The notes beneath the pieces were generated by a model. That model searched no databases. It had not been told where the DNA came from and was given only the letters and a program-made list of their open reading frames with translations. Shown in pieces: positions 35,537-43,835 of a stretch of DNA of 64,000 bases. The DNA lies in contig CALKOT010000004.1 in the NCBI GenBank assembly GCA_938092015.1, positions 1 through 64,000 on the forward strand. The letters are read 5' to 3'. This DNA comes from an uncultured Paracoccaceae bacterium (GTDB lineage Bacteria > Pseudomonadota > Alphaproteobacteria > Rhodobacterales > Rhodobacteraceae). Position numbers and translations under genes: made by a program. Position 1 is the stretch's first letter. The number at the start of each line of letters is the position of its first letter.

Positions 35537-37207
35537 TCACACTCCTGCAGCGACGATGTCTTGGGGAAGGGCGACGCCGGATGCGGCCTCGCCGTCGATC
35601 TCAAAGCCGCGATAGCCGTCTTTGGCGATGTCGGCGGCGATGTTGCGGTAGCGGACCATGCCGCCGGCGTAGGGCATAAATACCCTGGGCTTGCCGGGGA
35701 CGTTCGCGCCCAGATACCAACTGTGTTTCACAGTGGGCAACAGTGTGGCGTTGGCGGCGTCGTTGACGTGGGCGACCCATTCTTCGACGGCAGTTTCCGT
35801 GGGCTCAATCGCCCCAGAACCTGTCGCTTCCAGATGCTCGATGCAGTCGGCGATCCATTCGACGTGCTGCTCGATGCATACCGGCATGTTGCAAAGGACT
35901 GATGGGCTGCCGGGGCCGGTGACGGTGAAAAGGTTTGGGAAATCCTTGATCTGCAAACCCAAATAAGTGCGCGGTCCAGCGGCCCAGGCGTTTCGCAGTG
36001 AAACGCCGTTTTTGCCGGTGAGGTTCAGGCTAAGCAGGGGTCCAGTCATCGCGTCGAAGCCGGTGGCGAATACTATGACGTCGAGGTCATGCGATCCCTC
36101 TGCCGTTTCGATCCCGGTTTCGGCGATGCGCTGGATCGGATGGGCGCGGACGTCGACGAGACTGACGTTGTCCCGGTTGTACGTCTCAAAATACGTCGTA
36201 TCGATGGGCGGACGTTTGGCGCCGTATGGGTGATCGATGTTGGCGAGCTTGTCCGCCGTTGCCGAGTCTTTCACCACGCCCCTGATCTTTTCTTTCAGGA
36301 AGTTGGCGGCTGTGTCGTTCGCCTCTTTACTCATCAACAGGTTCTGAAAAGCGCCGCGGAACCGCAGGCCGCCCTTGTCCCAGCGGCGTTCATATTCTTC
36401 CAGCCGTTCAGCGTCGCTGACTTCATCGGTCCGCGTTGGGCTGATCTCAAACGGATGGCCGTTTGGGGTGAGGTGGGTGAGGGCGCGGATGTCTTCGAAG
36501 CTTTCTTTGATCTCAGCCTTCGCCTCATCAGTCAGCGGTGCGTTGCGGGCGGGGACGGAATAGTTGGGGGTGCGCTGGAACACTGTCAGATGCTCAGCCT
36601 CAGCCGCGATGACGGGCGCGGCCTGGATGCCGGTCGATCCTGTGCCGATCTGGCCGACGCGTTTCCCTGTGAAATCGACGCCTTCGTGGGGCCAGGCGCC
36701 GGTGTGGTGCCATTCGCCCTTAAAGTCCTCAAGCCCCGGAATGTCGGGGATGTTGGCGGTCGATAGGCAGCCGACGGCGGTGATCAGGTAGCGAGCGGAG
36801 AATGTGCGCCCGCAAGCCGTTCGTACGATCCAGCGGCCTTGGTAATCGGCTGATACGACCTCAACCCCAAAGTCGATGTCACGCTTCAGATCCAGCTCAT
36901 CGGCGACGTAGTTCAGGTAGCGGCGGATCTCGGCGTGGCCTGGGTAGCGTTCAGACCACTGCCAGCCGCGATGCAGCGCCTCGGAAAAGAGGTAGGCGTA
37001 GCCGTGGCTTTCGCTGTCACAGCGCGCACCCGGATACCGGTTCCACCACCATGTTCCGCCGACACCTTCAGCCTTTTCGACAACCTGCACGTTCAGACCC
37101 AGACGATCGCGCAGGAGGTGGAGCTGGTATAGCCCGCCGAACCCAGCCCCGATGATCAGGGCGTCCAGTTCCTGCGTTTTTCCGATATCGCCGCCGCCGT
37201 CAGCCAT
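35537..37207 (-). CDS. Baeyer-Villiger type flavin monooxygenase
   Basis: A 556-residue FAD/NADPH monooxygenase. FAD-binding IIGAGFGGLYQLHLLRD, VEKAEGVGGTWWWNRYPGARCD, the Baeyer-Villiger signature FKGEWHHTGAWP (F-x-G-x-x-x-H-T-x-x-W-P, about residue 163), NADPH-binding GTGSTGIQ and VFATGFDAMTG are all present. Such enzymes turn ketones into esters or lactones. First gene of a two-gene minus-strand operon with the hydratase. No esterase or lactonase lies nearby. Confidence 0.9.
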   Translation of the reverse strand: MADGGGDIGKTQELDALIIGAGFGGLYQLHLLRDRLGLNVQVVEKAEGVGGTWWWNRYPGARCDSESHGYAYLFSEALHRGWQWSERYPGHAEIRRYLNYVADELDLKRDIDFGVEVVSADYQGRWIVRTACGRTFSARYLITAVGCLSTANIPDIPGLEDFKGEWHHTGAWPHEGVDFTGKRVGQIGTGSTGIQAAPVIAAEAEHLTVFQRTPNYSVPARNAPLTDEAKAEIKESFEDIRALTHLTPNGHPFEISPTRTDEVSDAERLEEYERRWDKGGLRFRGAFQNLLMSKEANDTAANFLKEKIRGVVKDSATADKLANIDHPYGAKRPPIDTTYFETYNRDNVSLVDVRAHPIQRIAETGIETAEGSHDLDVIVFATGFDAMTGPLLSLNLTGKNGVSLRNAWAAGPRTYLGLQIKDFPNLFTVTGPGSPSVLCNMPVCIEQHVEWIADCIEHLEATGSGAIEPTETAVEEWVAHVNDAANATLLPTVKHSWYLGANVPGKPRVFMPYAGGMVRYRNIAADIAKDGYRGFEIDGEAASGVALPQDIVAAGV

Positions 37208-37318
37208 TTTAGGCCCTCACTTGTTGTTTCACACTGCGCCAATCCAAGGGGGCGCTTTGCGAGGATTTCTAACAAGTTTTAGGGCTGGACCAAAGCTGGA
37301 ACGCAAGGGCGCCCTGTG

Positions 37319-37334
37319 AAACCTTGCAAGGTTT
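37319..37334. promoter_or_regulatory. perfect 16-bp palindrome, possible operator
   Basis: AAACCTTGCAAGGTTT reads the same on both strands, 112 bp upstream of the monooxygenase start. The size and symmetry suit a dimeric regulator such as a TetR/GntR type, but no regulator gene is adjacent. Function is inferred. Confidence 0.45.
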
Positions 37335-37469
37335 AACGCGTGAAACCATACTTAAGTCATTGATAAATAGTATATATGAAAGCCCTGCCTTGTTTTGTTT
37401 GCTTTATGTCCAATGCTTCACGCTCTGATTGTGCTTTGAAGCGATGTCGAGGACGTGTCTGAGCGAAAA

Positions 37470-37498
37470 TTGACAGCTTATCTGTGCGCGCGTACGGG
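37470..37498 (+). promoter_or_regulatory. candidate promoter for RNase D gene
   Basis: A consensus -35 TTGACA at 37470-37475 with 17 bases to TACGGG at 37493-37498, a weak -10. It is 87 bp before the RNase D start. Only the -35 is convincing. Confidence 0.3.
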
Positions 37499-37584
37499 TT
37501 AGAAAAGGTTGGGTTGCGGATTTGGTGAGGAAAACCAAACGATTGCCGATGATCCGGGCCAGAGGTTTGTAACGAGGCGTAGTA

Positions 37585-38196
37585 ATGACCATCCATCTTT
37601 ATAACCACGACCTGCCGGATGGCCTGGATCTTGGCCCTGTTGTGGCGATTGATAGCGAAACGATGGGCCTGATCCCGCAGCGTGACCGGCTTTGCCTGGT
37701 TCAGCTTTCATCCGGTGACGGTGACGCGCATCTGGTGCGTATTCTTGACCAAACCACGCCTGCACCGAACCTGACAAAGATGCTGGCCGATCCGAATGTG
37801 GAAAAGCTGTTCCATTTTGGCCGTTTTGACATTGCGGTCATGGCCCATCGGTTCGGCGTCACTGCCCGCCCGGTTTATTGCACCAAGATCGCGTCCAAAC
37901 TTGTGCGCACCTACACTGACCGTCATGGGCTGAAGAACCTGTGTCAGGAATTGCTGGGTGTTGATCTGTCAAAACAGCAACAGTCCAGCGATTGGGGCTC
38001 ACCTGAGCTGAGCAAAGGACAGCAGGAATACGCGGCGTCAGATGTGCTCTACCTCCACCAGCTGCGGGAAGAAATGAACCGACGTCTGGCGCGTGAAGGG
38101 CGAACAGAGATGGCGCAGGCCGCTTTCAATTACCTGCCAGACCGCGCGATGCTGGATCTTGCAGGCTGGCCCGAAACCGACATCTTTTCACACTAG
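37585..38196 (+). CDS. ribonuclease D-like 3'-5' exonuclease (short form)
   Basis: A 203-residue DEDD exonuclease: VAIDSETMGL (Exo I, Asp and Glu), FGRFDIAVM (Exo II Asp) and YAASDVLYLHQL (Exo III, Tyr and Asp). The HRDC domain of full RNase D is missing, as is normal in alphaproteobacterial short forms. Expected to trim RNA 3' ends such as tRNA. Ends nine bases before kdsD, so it may be the first gene of the lipopolysaccharide/rpoN operon. Confidence 0.88.
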   Translation: MTIHLYNHDLPDGLDLGPVVAIDSETMGLIPQRDRLCLVQLSSGDGDAHLVRILDQTTPAPNLTKMLADPNVEKLFHFGRFDIAVMAHRFGVTARPVYCTKIASKLVRTYTDRHGLKNLCQELLGVDLSKQQQSSDWGSPELSKGQQEYAASDVLYLHQLREEMNRRLAREGRTEMAQAAFNYLPDRAMLDLAGWPETDIFSH

Positions 38197-38205
38197 AGTG
38201 GTTCA

Positions 38206-39195
38206 ATGACCCAACAGGACCTCAATCACGACATCATCATCGCCGCTGGCAGGCGCGTGCTTGAGATTGAAGGCAGTGCGTTGACCGCCTTCGCCAACAC
38301 ATTGGATGCGTCCTTTGCCGCCGCAGTCGATCAGATGATGAACGTCAAAGGCCGCGTCATTGTCTGCGGCATCGGCAAATCCGGCCATGTCGCGCGCAAG
38401 ATTGCAGCGACGCTGGCGTCCACCGGCACACCGTCGCAGTTCCTGCACGCCAGCGAGGCCGCGCATGGTGATCTGGGGATGGTCACGACGGACGACTGCG
38501 TTCTGGTGCTATCCAATTCGGGCGAGACGACTGAGCTGAGCGATGTGATCCGCTATACCCGCCGGTACCGTATTCCGCTGATTGGGATGGCGAGCCGGAC
38601 TGACAGCACTTTGCTGAAAGCCTCAGACATCGCGCTGTTATTGCCGCGCGCGCAAGAGGCGTGCCCAACTGGCCTCGCGCCGACGACATCAACCACATTG
38701 ACCATGGCGCTGGGTGATGCGTTGGCGGTTGCGATTATGGAACGGCGCGGTTTCACCCCCGAAAAATTCCATCAGTTCCATCCCGGCGGCGCATTGGGCG
38801 TCCAACTGGTGGCGGTTGGCGAAGTGATGCATCGGGGCAGGGATATGCCAGTCGTGTCAGCAGATACGTCGATGCGTGAGACGCTGCTTGAGATGACATC
38901 AAAAGGCTTTGGCATCGCAGGCGTTATTGATGCAGCCGGGCGGCTTCAGGGCGTCATTACCGATGGCGACCTTCGGCGCAATATGGATACGCTGCTAAGC
39001 CAAAGCGCAGGGGAAGTCGCCACGAGCGATCCCCTGACGATTGCGCCGGATGCGCTGGTCTCTGCCGCGCTGGGCATGATGAACAACCCTGACCGGCCTG
39101 CAACATGCTTGTTCGTGGTCGACCCGGGTGATGAGGCGGGTGCGCCCGTTGGCGTTATCCACGTACACGATGCGCTGCGCGCTGGGGTGAAGTAG
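38206..39195 (+). CDS. kdsD: arabinose-5-phosphate isomerase KdsD/KpsF
   Basis: A 329-residue protein with an SIS domain (GKSGHVARKIAATLASTGTPS, LSNSGETTELSDV, catalytic His in ASEAAHGDLG) and two CBS domains (about residues 205-325). It converts ribulose-5-phosphate to arabinose-5-phosphate, the first step to Kdo of the lipopolysaccharide core. Its last base overlaps the start of lptC. Confidence 0.93.
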   Translation: MTQQDLNHDIIIAAGRRVLEIEGSALTAFANTLDASFAAAVDQMMNVKGRVIVCGIGKSGHVARKIAATLASTGTPSQFLHASEAAHGDLGMVTTDDCVLVLSNSGETTELSDVIRYTRRYRIPLIGMASRTDSTLLKASDIALLLPRAQEACPTGLAPTTSTTLTMALGDALAVAIMERRGFTPEKFHQFHPGGALGVQLVAVGEVMHRGRDMPVVSADTSMRETLLEMTSKGFGIAGVIDAAGRLQGVITDGDLRRNMDTLLSQSAGEVATSDPLTIAPDALVSAALGMMNNPDRPATCLFVVDPGDEAGAPVGVIHVHDALRAGVK

Positions 39196-39794
39196 TGGCC
39201 AGCCGGGCGCTTGGCGTCCGGGCGGCCAAGATCGGCCTGCCCCTTTTCGCCATTGGCGTGGTCGCGTCTTTCTTTCTGTTCTCAAACGCCCGCTATGATG
39301 ATGCTGTTACATTCGACGGCGTCGATCTCAGCGCGTTGGGTGAAGGCCTGAAACTGACGAACCCCCGGTTTACTGGCGCCACGGCGAAGGATGAGCCCTT
39401 TACTGTGACGGCTGAATGGGCGCTGCCTGATGGACCTCGACCTGAGAATGTTGAGTTGTCGAAAGTTAAGGGTGAGCTGACCCTGATCGATGGGCGTTAT
39501 GTTGAACTAAGCGCGCTAAGCGGCAACATTCAGCCGCAAGCCAATATTGTCGAACTTTCGGGTTCTGTGGCGTTCATCGCTTCTGATGGCCACGAATTGC
39601 GCGCCTCTCGCGCCCGCTTAGAGGCTGATGCGAACACTCTGACCGCCGAAGGCCCGGTTAAAGCATCGGGGCCGATGGGGCGGATTGAAGCTGGATCGCT
39701 TAGGGTTGAACGGCGCGGCGAAGACGGTGATTTCATTTGGTTTGAAAACCGCGTTAAAGTCTTCATCGACAAGCCGAACAAGAAGGCCGACTAG
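39195..39794 (+). CDS. lptC: lipopolysaccharide transport protein LptC
   Basis: A 199-residue inner-membrane anchored protein with one N-terminal helix (KIGLPLFAIGVVASFFLFS) and a periplasmic beta-jellyroll (LKLTNPRFTGATAKDEPFTVTA). LptC hands lipopolysaccharide from the LptBFG complex to LptA. Start GTG 39195 overlaps kdsD by one base. Position between kdsD and lptA confirms the name, as LptC sequences diverge widely. Confidence 0.88.
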   Translation: MASRALGVRAAKIGLPLFAIGVVASFFLFSNARYDDAVTFDGVDLSALGEGLKLTNPRFTGATAKDEPFTVTAEWALPDGPRPENVELSKVKGELTLIDGRYVELSALSGNIQPQANIVELSGSVAFIASDGHELRASRARLEADANTLTAEGPVKASGPMGRIEAGSLRVERRGEDGDFIWFENRVKVFIDKPNKKAD

Positions 39795-39826
39795 GCGGCC
39801 CGAATTTTTGCTGTGTGGAGACGGTA

Positions 39827-40345
39827 ATGAACAATTTTGCCCGCCAGATCTTTATCGGCGCTTTTCTTGGCGCTCTTGCGCTGGCTGCGCCCGCCCTTGC
39901 CCAATCGAACAGCCCGTTTGGCGGCTTCAAGCACGATGAAACACAGCCAATTGAGATCGCGGCTGATGCGCTTGAGGTGCAGGAAGCAAATTCCATCGCG
40001 ATCTTCCGGGGCGCAGTTGTTGCGGGGCAAGGCACCATGCGCCTGACCGCGAACGAACTTGAGGTGCTGTATGGTGGCACTGAAACTGGCCAGATCCGCA
40101 ATCTCAAAGCGCGCGGTGATGTATTCATCGCCAACGGGGCAGAGACGGCGAAGGGTGAATTTGCCGAGTATGACGTCGAAAACGGAAAAATCGTCATGAC
40201 CGGCGCGGTGACGCTGACCCAAGGCGGCAATGTTGTGAAGGGCGCCAGCCTGACGATTGATCTGAACACCGGGCGCGGCGCTATCGATGGCGGCAGTGGT
40301 CGGGTGAAGTCGGTCTTTACCCCGGCGCCAAAGAAATCTGAGTGA
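39827..40345 (+). CDS. lptA: lipopolysaccharide transport periplasmic protein LptA
   Basis: A 172-residue protein: signal peptide ([17 protein letters not shown]), then OstA-type fold beginning [21 protein letters not shown] and [18 protein letters not shown]. LptA forms the periplasmic bridge for lipopolysaccharide. Start ATG 39827 follows GGAGACGG. Ten bases before lptB. Confidence 0.92.
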   Translation: MNNFARQIFIGAFLGALALAAPALAQSNSPFGGFKHDETQPIEIAADALEVQEANSIAIFRGAVVAGQGTMRLTANELEVLYGGTETGQIRNLKARGDVFIANGAETAKGEFAEYDVENGKIVMTGAVTLTQGGNVVKGASLTIDLNTGRGAIDGGSGRVKSVFTPAPKKSE

Positions 40346-40355
40346 TTTTTCGGTC

Positions 40356-41087
40356 ATGAACGCGTCTAGCGGGCTGCGCGCCCGTGGTCTTGGCAAATCC
40401 TATCGTCGTCGCCCCGTAGTGCGTGGCGTGGATTTGGAATTGTACCGGGGCGAGGCTGTCGGCCTGCTCGGGCCCAACGGTGCGGGTAAAACCACGACGT
40501 TTTACATGATCACCGGACTTGTTCAGGCCGATCAGGGCCAGATCGAGATTGACGGTGAGGATGTCACGGAAGAACCGATGTATCGCCGCGCCCGCCGTGG
40601 GTTGGGATATCTGCCGCAGGAAGCGTCTATCTTTCGGGGGCTGACGGTCACGCAGAACATCATGGCGGTGCTGGAACTGGTCGAATCGGATAAATCCGTC
40701 CGATTGACGCGCCTTGAAGAACTTTTGGAAGAATTTTCAGTAACTCACCTGCGTGACACGCCCGCCGTCGCCCTGTCGGGTGGGGAACGTCGCCGGGTTG
40801 AGATCGCCCGCTGTTTGGCCAGTAATCCTTCGTTTATTTTGCTGGATGAGCCCTTTGCAGGCGTCGATCCAATCGCCGTAAACGATATTCGCGACCTCGT
40901 AAAACACCTTAAAAGTCGAGATATAGGTGTTTTGATAACCGACCATAATGTAAGAGAAACACTTGAGATCATCGATCGGGCATACATCTTGCATGACGGT
41001 CAGGTCTTGATGAGTGGTACGCCGGAAGAGGTTGTCGCAGACGGTAATGTCCGGCGCGTGTATCTGGGCGAGGGCTTTCGCATCTGA
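40356..41087 (+). CDS. lptB: lipopolysaccharide export ATPase LptB
   Basis: A 243-residue ABC ATPase: Walker [28 protein letters not shown] after the Q-loop, signature [13 protein letters not shown], Walker [18 protein letters not shown] and switch His [12 protein letters not shown]. It powers lipopolysaccharide extraction with LptF/LptG, which are not in the window. Directly upstream of rpoN as in most proteobacteria. Confidence 0.95.
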   Translation: MNASSGLRARGLGKSYRRRPVVRGVDLELYRGEAVGLLGPNGAGKTTTFYMITGLVQADQGQIEIDGEDVTEEPMYRRARRGLGYLPQEASIFRGLTVTQNIMAVLELVESDKSVRLTRLEELLEEFSVTHLRDTPAVALSGGERRRVEIARCLASNPSFILLDEPFAGVDPIAVNDIRDLVKHLKSRDIGVLITDHNVRETLEIIDRAYILHDGQVLMSGTPEEVVADGNVRRVYLGEGFRI

Positions 41088-41147
41088 CAGCCAGCGCCCG
41101 ATGTTTTGAGTAACGCAGCCTAACGTGGGGGCTGGATCGGGTTTTGG

Positions 41148-42620
41148 ATGTCGTTTTCGCAACGATTGGAACTGAGGCAATCGCAGCAGCTGGTGATGAC
41201 TCCCCAGCTGCAGCAGGCGATCCGTATGCTTCAGATGTCCGGAACAGACATCGCCTCTTTTGTCGCCGAGGAAGTTGAGCGCAACCCGGTCTTGGAACTG
41301 GAAAACCCAGATCGTGAGACAGCGGCCGCGCCTGTCGAGAAGGCTACGCCAGAGATCGACAATGTCGGCGCCGCTGAAGACGCTTTCGATACTGGTAAGG
41401 AAAACCTTTATGAAGGTGCAGAAGCCGCGCCTGCGCTGATGGGTGGCGGCGGCGAAGTGAACTGGTCCGGGACCGGCGCAGGCGGATCATCGGGCGGCGA
41501 AGGGTTCGATTTTGAAGACCGCCTGATCGGCGAAGAGACGTTGCGCGACCACATGCTGGCGCAAATCGCTGTTGTGCCTGCTACGGAACAAGCGCGAGTG
41601 CTGGCGAGACTGCTGGTTGATGAGCTGGACGGCGCTGGATATCTACGGACTGATCTCTGCGCCCTGTCGGATCGGCTTGGCGCAAACCGCGCCCTCGTTG
41701 ATGATGCTGTCGCCATCTTGCAGTCATGTGAGCCGACGGGCGTCGGCGCCCGCGATCTGGCGGAATGCTTGGCGCTGCAACTGAAAGAGCAGAACCGCTA
41801 TGACCCGGCGATGGAGGCGCTTTTGGCACACCTCGATGACCTCGCCGCCGTCCGCTTTGAAAAGCTGCAAGAGGCATGCGGCGTCGATCAGGACGACCTG
41901 AACGAGATGATAGCAGAGATCAGGGCGCTGGATCCGCGTCCGGGCGCCGTCTTTGGTGGCGGAGTTGCGCAAACGGTCATCCCGGACGTCTTCGTCAAAC
42001 AGAATAACCTTGGCGGCTGGTCGGTTGAGGTGAACTCAGATGCCCTTCCCAAAGTTCTGCTTGATACCCGCTATGCTGCTGAGCTGAATGAGGAAGGGGA
42101 AACAGAGGCGATGAGCTTTCTCGCCGAATGCAAGCAGAACGCAACCTGGTTGATCCGCAGCTTGGATCAGCGGGCCCAAACGATTCTCAAAGTCAGTTCG
42201 GAAATCGTCAAAACACAGGCGCTTTTCTTCCACGAAGGCGTCTCTGGGCTGAAGCCGATGACCCTGAAAATGGTCGCCGATGAGATCGGAATGCACGAAT
42301 CGACCGTCAGCCGGGTGACCTCAAATAAATATATGGCGACCGAACGGGGCCTGTTTGAGCTGAAATTTTTCTTCACCCAGGCAATTTCTTCAACCGATGG
42401 GGGAGATTCGCATTCGTCCGCTGCTGTGCAGTTGCTGATCAAGACCCTGATAGAGAACGAAGATTCCAAGAAAACCCTCTCTGACGACAAAATTGTCAAA
42501 ATGCTCACGTCTGACGGTGTCAATATTGCGCGTCGCACCGTGGCCAAATACCGTGAAGGAATGAACATCCCATCCTCAGTACAGCGCAGGCGGTTGAAGG
42601 CGGCGGCATTGGGCCGCTGA
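41148..42620 (+). CDS. rpoN: RNA polymerase sigma-54 factor
   Basis: A 490-residue sigma-54: Gln-rich region I (RLELRQSQQLVMTPQLQQAI), acidic region II (about residues 55-125), core-binding domain, helix-turn-helix (LKMVADEIGMHESTVSRVTSNKY) and the RpoN box IARRTVAKYREGMNIPSS at the C-terminus. It directs polymerase to -24/-12 promoters with activator ATPases such as NtrC. 60 bp after lptB. Complete and intact. Confidence 0.96.
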   Translation: MSFSQRLELRQSQQLVMTPQLQQAIRMLQMSGTDIASFVAEEVERNPVLELENPDRETAAAPVEKATPEIDNVGAAEDAFDTGKENLYEGAEAAPALMGGGGEVNWSGTGAGGSSGGEGFDFEDRLIGEETLRDHMLAQIAVVPATEQARVLARLLVDELDGAGYLRTDLCALSDRLGANRALVDDAVAILQSCEPTGVGARDLAECLALQLKEQNRYDPAMEALLAHLDDLAAVRFEKLQEACGVDQDDLNEMIAEIRALDPRPGAVFGGGVAQTVIPDVFVKQNNLGGWSVEVNSDALPKVLLDTRYAAELNEEGETEAMSFLAECKQNATWLIRSLDQRAQTILKVSSEIVKTQALFFHEGVSGLKPMTLKMVADEIGMHESTVSRVTSNKYMATERGLFELKFFFTQAISSTDGGDSHSSAAVQLLIKTLIENEDSKKTLSDDKIVKMLTSDGVNIARRTVAKYREGMNIPSSVQRRRLKAAALGR

Positions 42621-42649
42621 TCTCATCAACGATGTTCAAATTACGGCGG

Positions 42650-42678
42650 TTGACTTGGAAGGGCCGCCCTCTTAGACC
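42650..42678 (+). promoter_or_regulatory. candidate promoter for hpf
   Basis: TTGACT at 42650-42655, 17-base spacer, TAGACC at 42673-42678, in the 132-bp gap between rpoN and hpf. The -10 is a weak match; it would let hpf and ptsN be expressed separately from rpoN. Confidence 0.3.
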
Positions 42679-42752
42679 CGCGCTCTCCCTTGGAAGGGGA
42701 TGTATCTGGCGACCCGAAAGGTCGTGTATGGATACAAAGATCGGAGTGACAC

Positions 42753-43319
42753 ATGCGCATACAAGTCAACGGAAAACACATCGATGTCGGCGAGGCGCTT
42801 ACCTCGCATGTCGAAACCGAACTGGCCGAAGCTATCGCCAAATATTCAGATCGTCCCGTCGAAGCGATCGTTACGTTTTCCAAAGATGCGCATGAGTTCA
42901 AAACAGATCTGACCGTAAAGGTTAGCGAAGGCCTGACCGCCAAGGCGTCCAGCCGTGGCAGCGAAATTTACGGCTGCTTCGATAGCGGTGTGGACAAGGT
43001 CGAAAAACAGCTGCGCCGCTACAAGCGCCGGCTAAAAAAGCACCGGGGCGATGATGCGCCGGCAGAGATCGCCGCCTCTTACGTTCTGGCGGGCGCTCAG
43101 GATACTGACGAAAACACCGAAGACCTTGCACCGGTTGTGATCGCCGAGATGAAGACCGACCTCAGGTCGTTGTCCGTCGGTGAAGCCGTAATGCAGATGG
43201 AGCTTGAGGACGCACAGTTCCTGATGTTCCGAAATGACAGCCATGGCCGTCTGAATATCGTGTTCCGGCGCGAAGACGGCAATATTGGCTGGATCGATCC
43301 TGAAAACCTCGCCGCGTAA
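42753..43319 (+). CDS. hpf: long ribosome hibernation promoting factor
   Basis: A 188-residue protein: N-terminal S30AE domain (MRIQVNGKHIDVGEALTSHV, SEIYGCFDSGVDKVEKQLRRYKRRL) and the C-terminal extension (SVGEAVMQMELEDAQFLMFRND, NIVFRREDGNIGWIDPE) that makes it the long form, which pairs 70S ribosomes into 100S dimers in stationary phase. Followed 18 bp later by ptsN. Confidence 0.94.
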   Translation: MRIQVNGKHIDVGEALTSHVETELAEAIAKYSDRPVEAIVTFSKDAHEFKTDLTVKVSEGLTAKASSRGSEIYGCFDSGVDKVEKQLRRYKRRLKKHRGDDAPAEIAASYVLAGAQDTDENTEDLAPVVIAEMKTDLRSLSVGEAVMQMELEDAQFLMFRNDSHGRLNIVFRREDGNIGWIDPENLAA

Positions 43320-43337
43320 GTAGTTAGGGGATTCCCG

Positions 43338-43802
43338 ATGGAGCTTAAGGATATTGTTGAGCCAGAGGCTGTGTTCTCTCGTCTCAACGCCACAAGCAAA
43401 AAGCATCTTCTGCAGGAACTGGCGCAGCGCGCCGAGGACATTCTCGGCGTGAAGTCACGTGTTGCGTTTGAAGCGATGCTGGAACGGGAACGCCTTGGCG
43501 CGACTGGCATGGGGAATGGCGTTGCTATTCCGCATGCCCGAATTGCGGGCCTGAAGGGAATTACAGGAATCTTTGCAGCGCTTCAGAAGCCGATTGAGTT
43601 TGAAGCGGTGGATGATGAGCCTGTGGATTTGGTGTTTGCGCTGCTGGCGCCAGAGGATGCCGGCGCCGACCATCTCAGGGCGCTGGCCCGGGTGTCGCGC
43701 CGCATGCGGGATGCATCGGTATGCGCCAAGCTGCGTTCGGCCGATCATGCCTCAGCTATCTATGCGGTTCTGACCGAAGGTTTGGAAACGCGCGCGGCGT
43801 AA
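43338..43802 (+). CDS. ptsN: PTS IIA-like nitrogen regulatory protein PtsN
   Basis: A 154-residue EIIA-Ntr: the phosphorylated His is in GNGVAIPHARIAGL, after MLERERLGATGM, with VDLVFALLAPEDAGADHL later. Part of the nitrogen phosphotransfer chain (PtsP-PtsO-PtsN), which adjusts potassium and other regulatory targets. Conserved last gene of the rpoN cluster. Confidence 0.94.
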   Translation: MELKDIVEPEAVFSRLNATSKKHLLQELAQRAEDILGVKSRVAFEAMLERERLGATGMGNGVAIPHARIAGLKGITGIFAALQKPIEFEAVDDEPVDLVFALLAPEDAGADHLRALARVSRRMRDASVCAKLRSADHASAIYAVLTEGLETRAA

Positions 43803-43835
43803 TTGGCCCTCTGAAAAGTCGCGATTTTGCCAGAC

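Larger units (their letters stand above)
37208..37584. other. 377-bp divergent intergenic region with palindrome and promoter-like site
   Basis: Between the divergent monooxygenase and RNase D genes. It holds a perfect 16-bp palindrome at 37319-37334 (AAACCTTGCAAGGTTT), an AT-rich patch near 37350-37380 and a TTGACA at 37470-37475. No protein-coding frame is convincing. Confidence 0.5.

Noticed and set aside
42700-42725. Possible sigma-54 promoter before hpf (TGGCGACCC...)
   Set aside because: The -24/-12 GG...GC spacing is not met.
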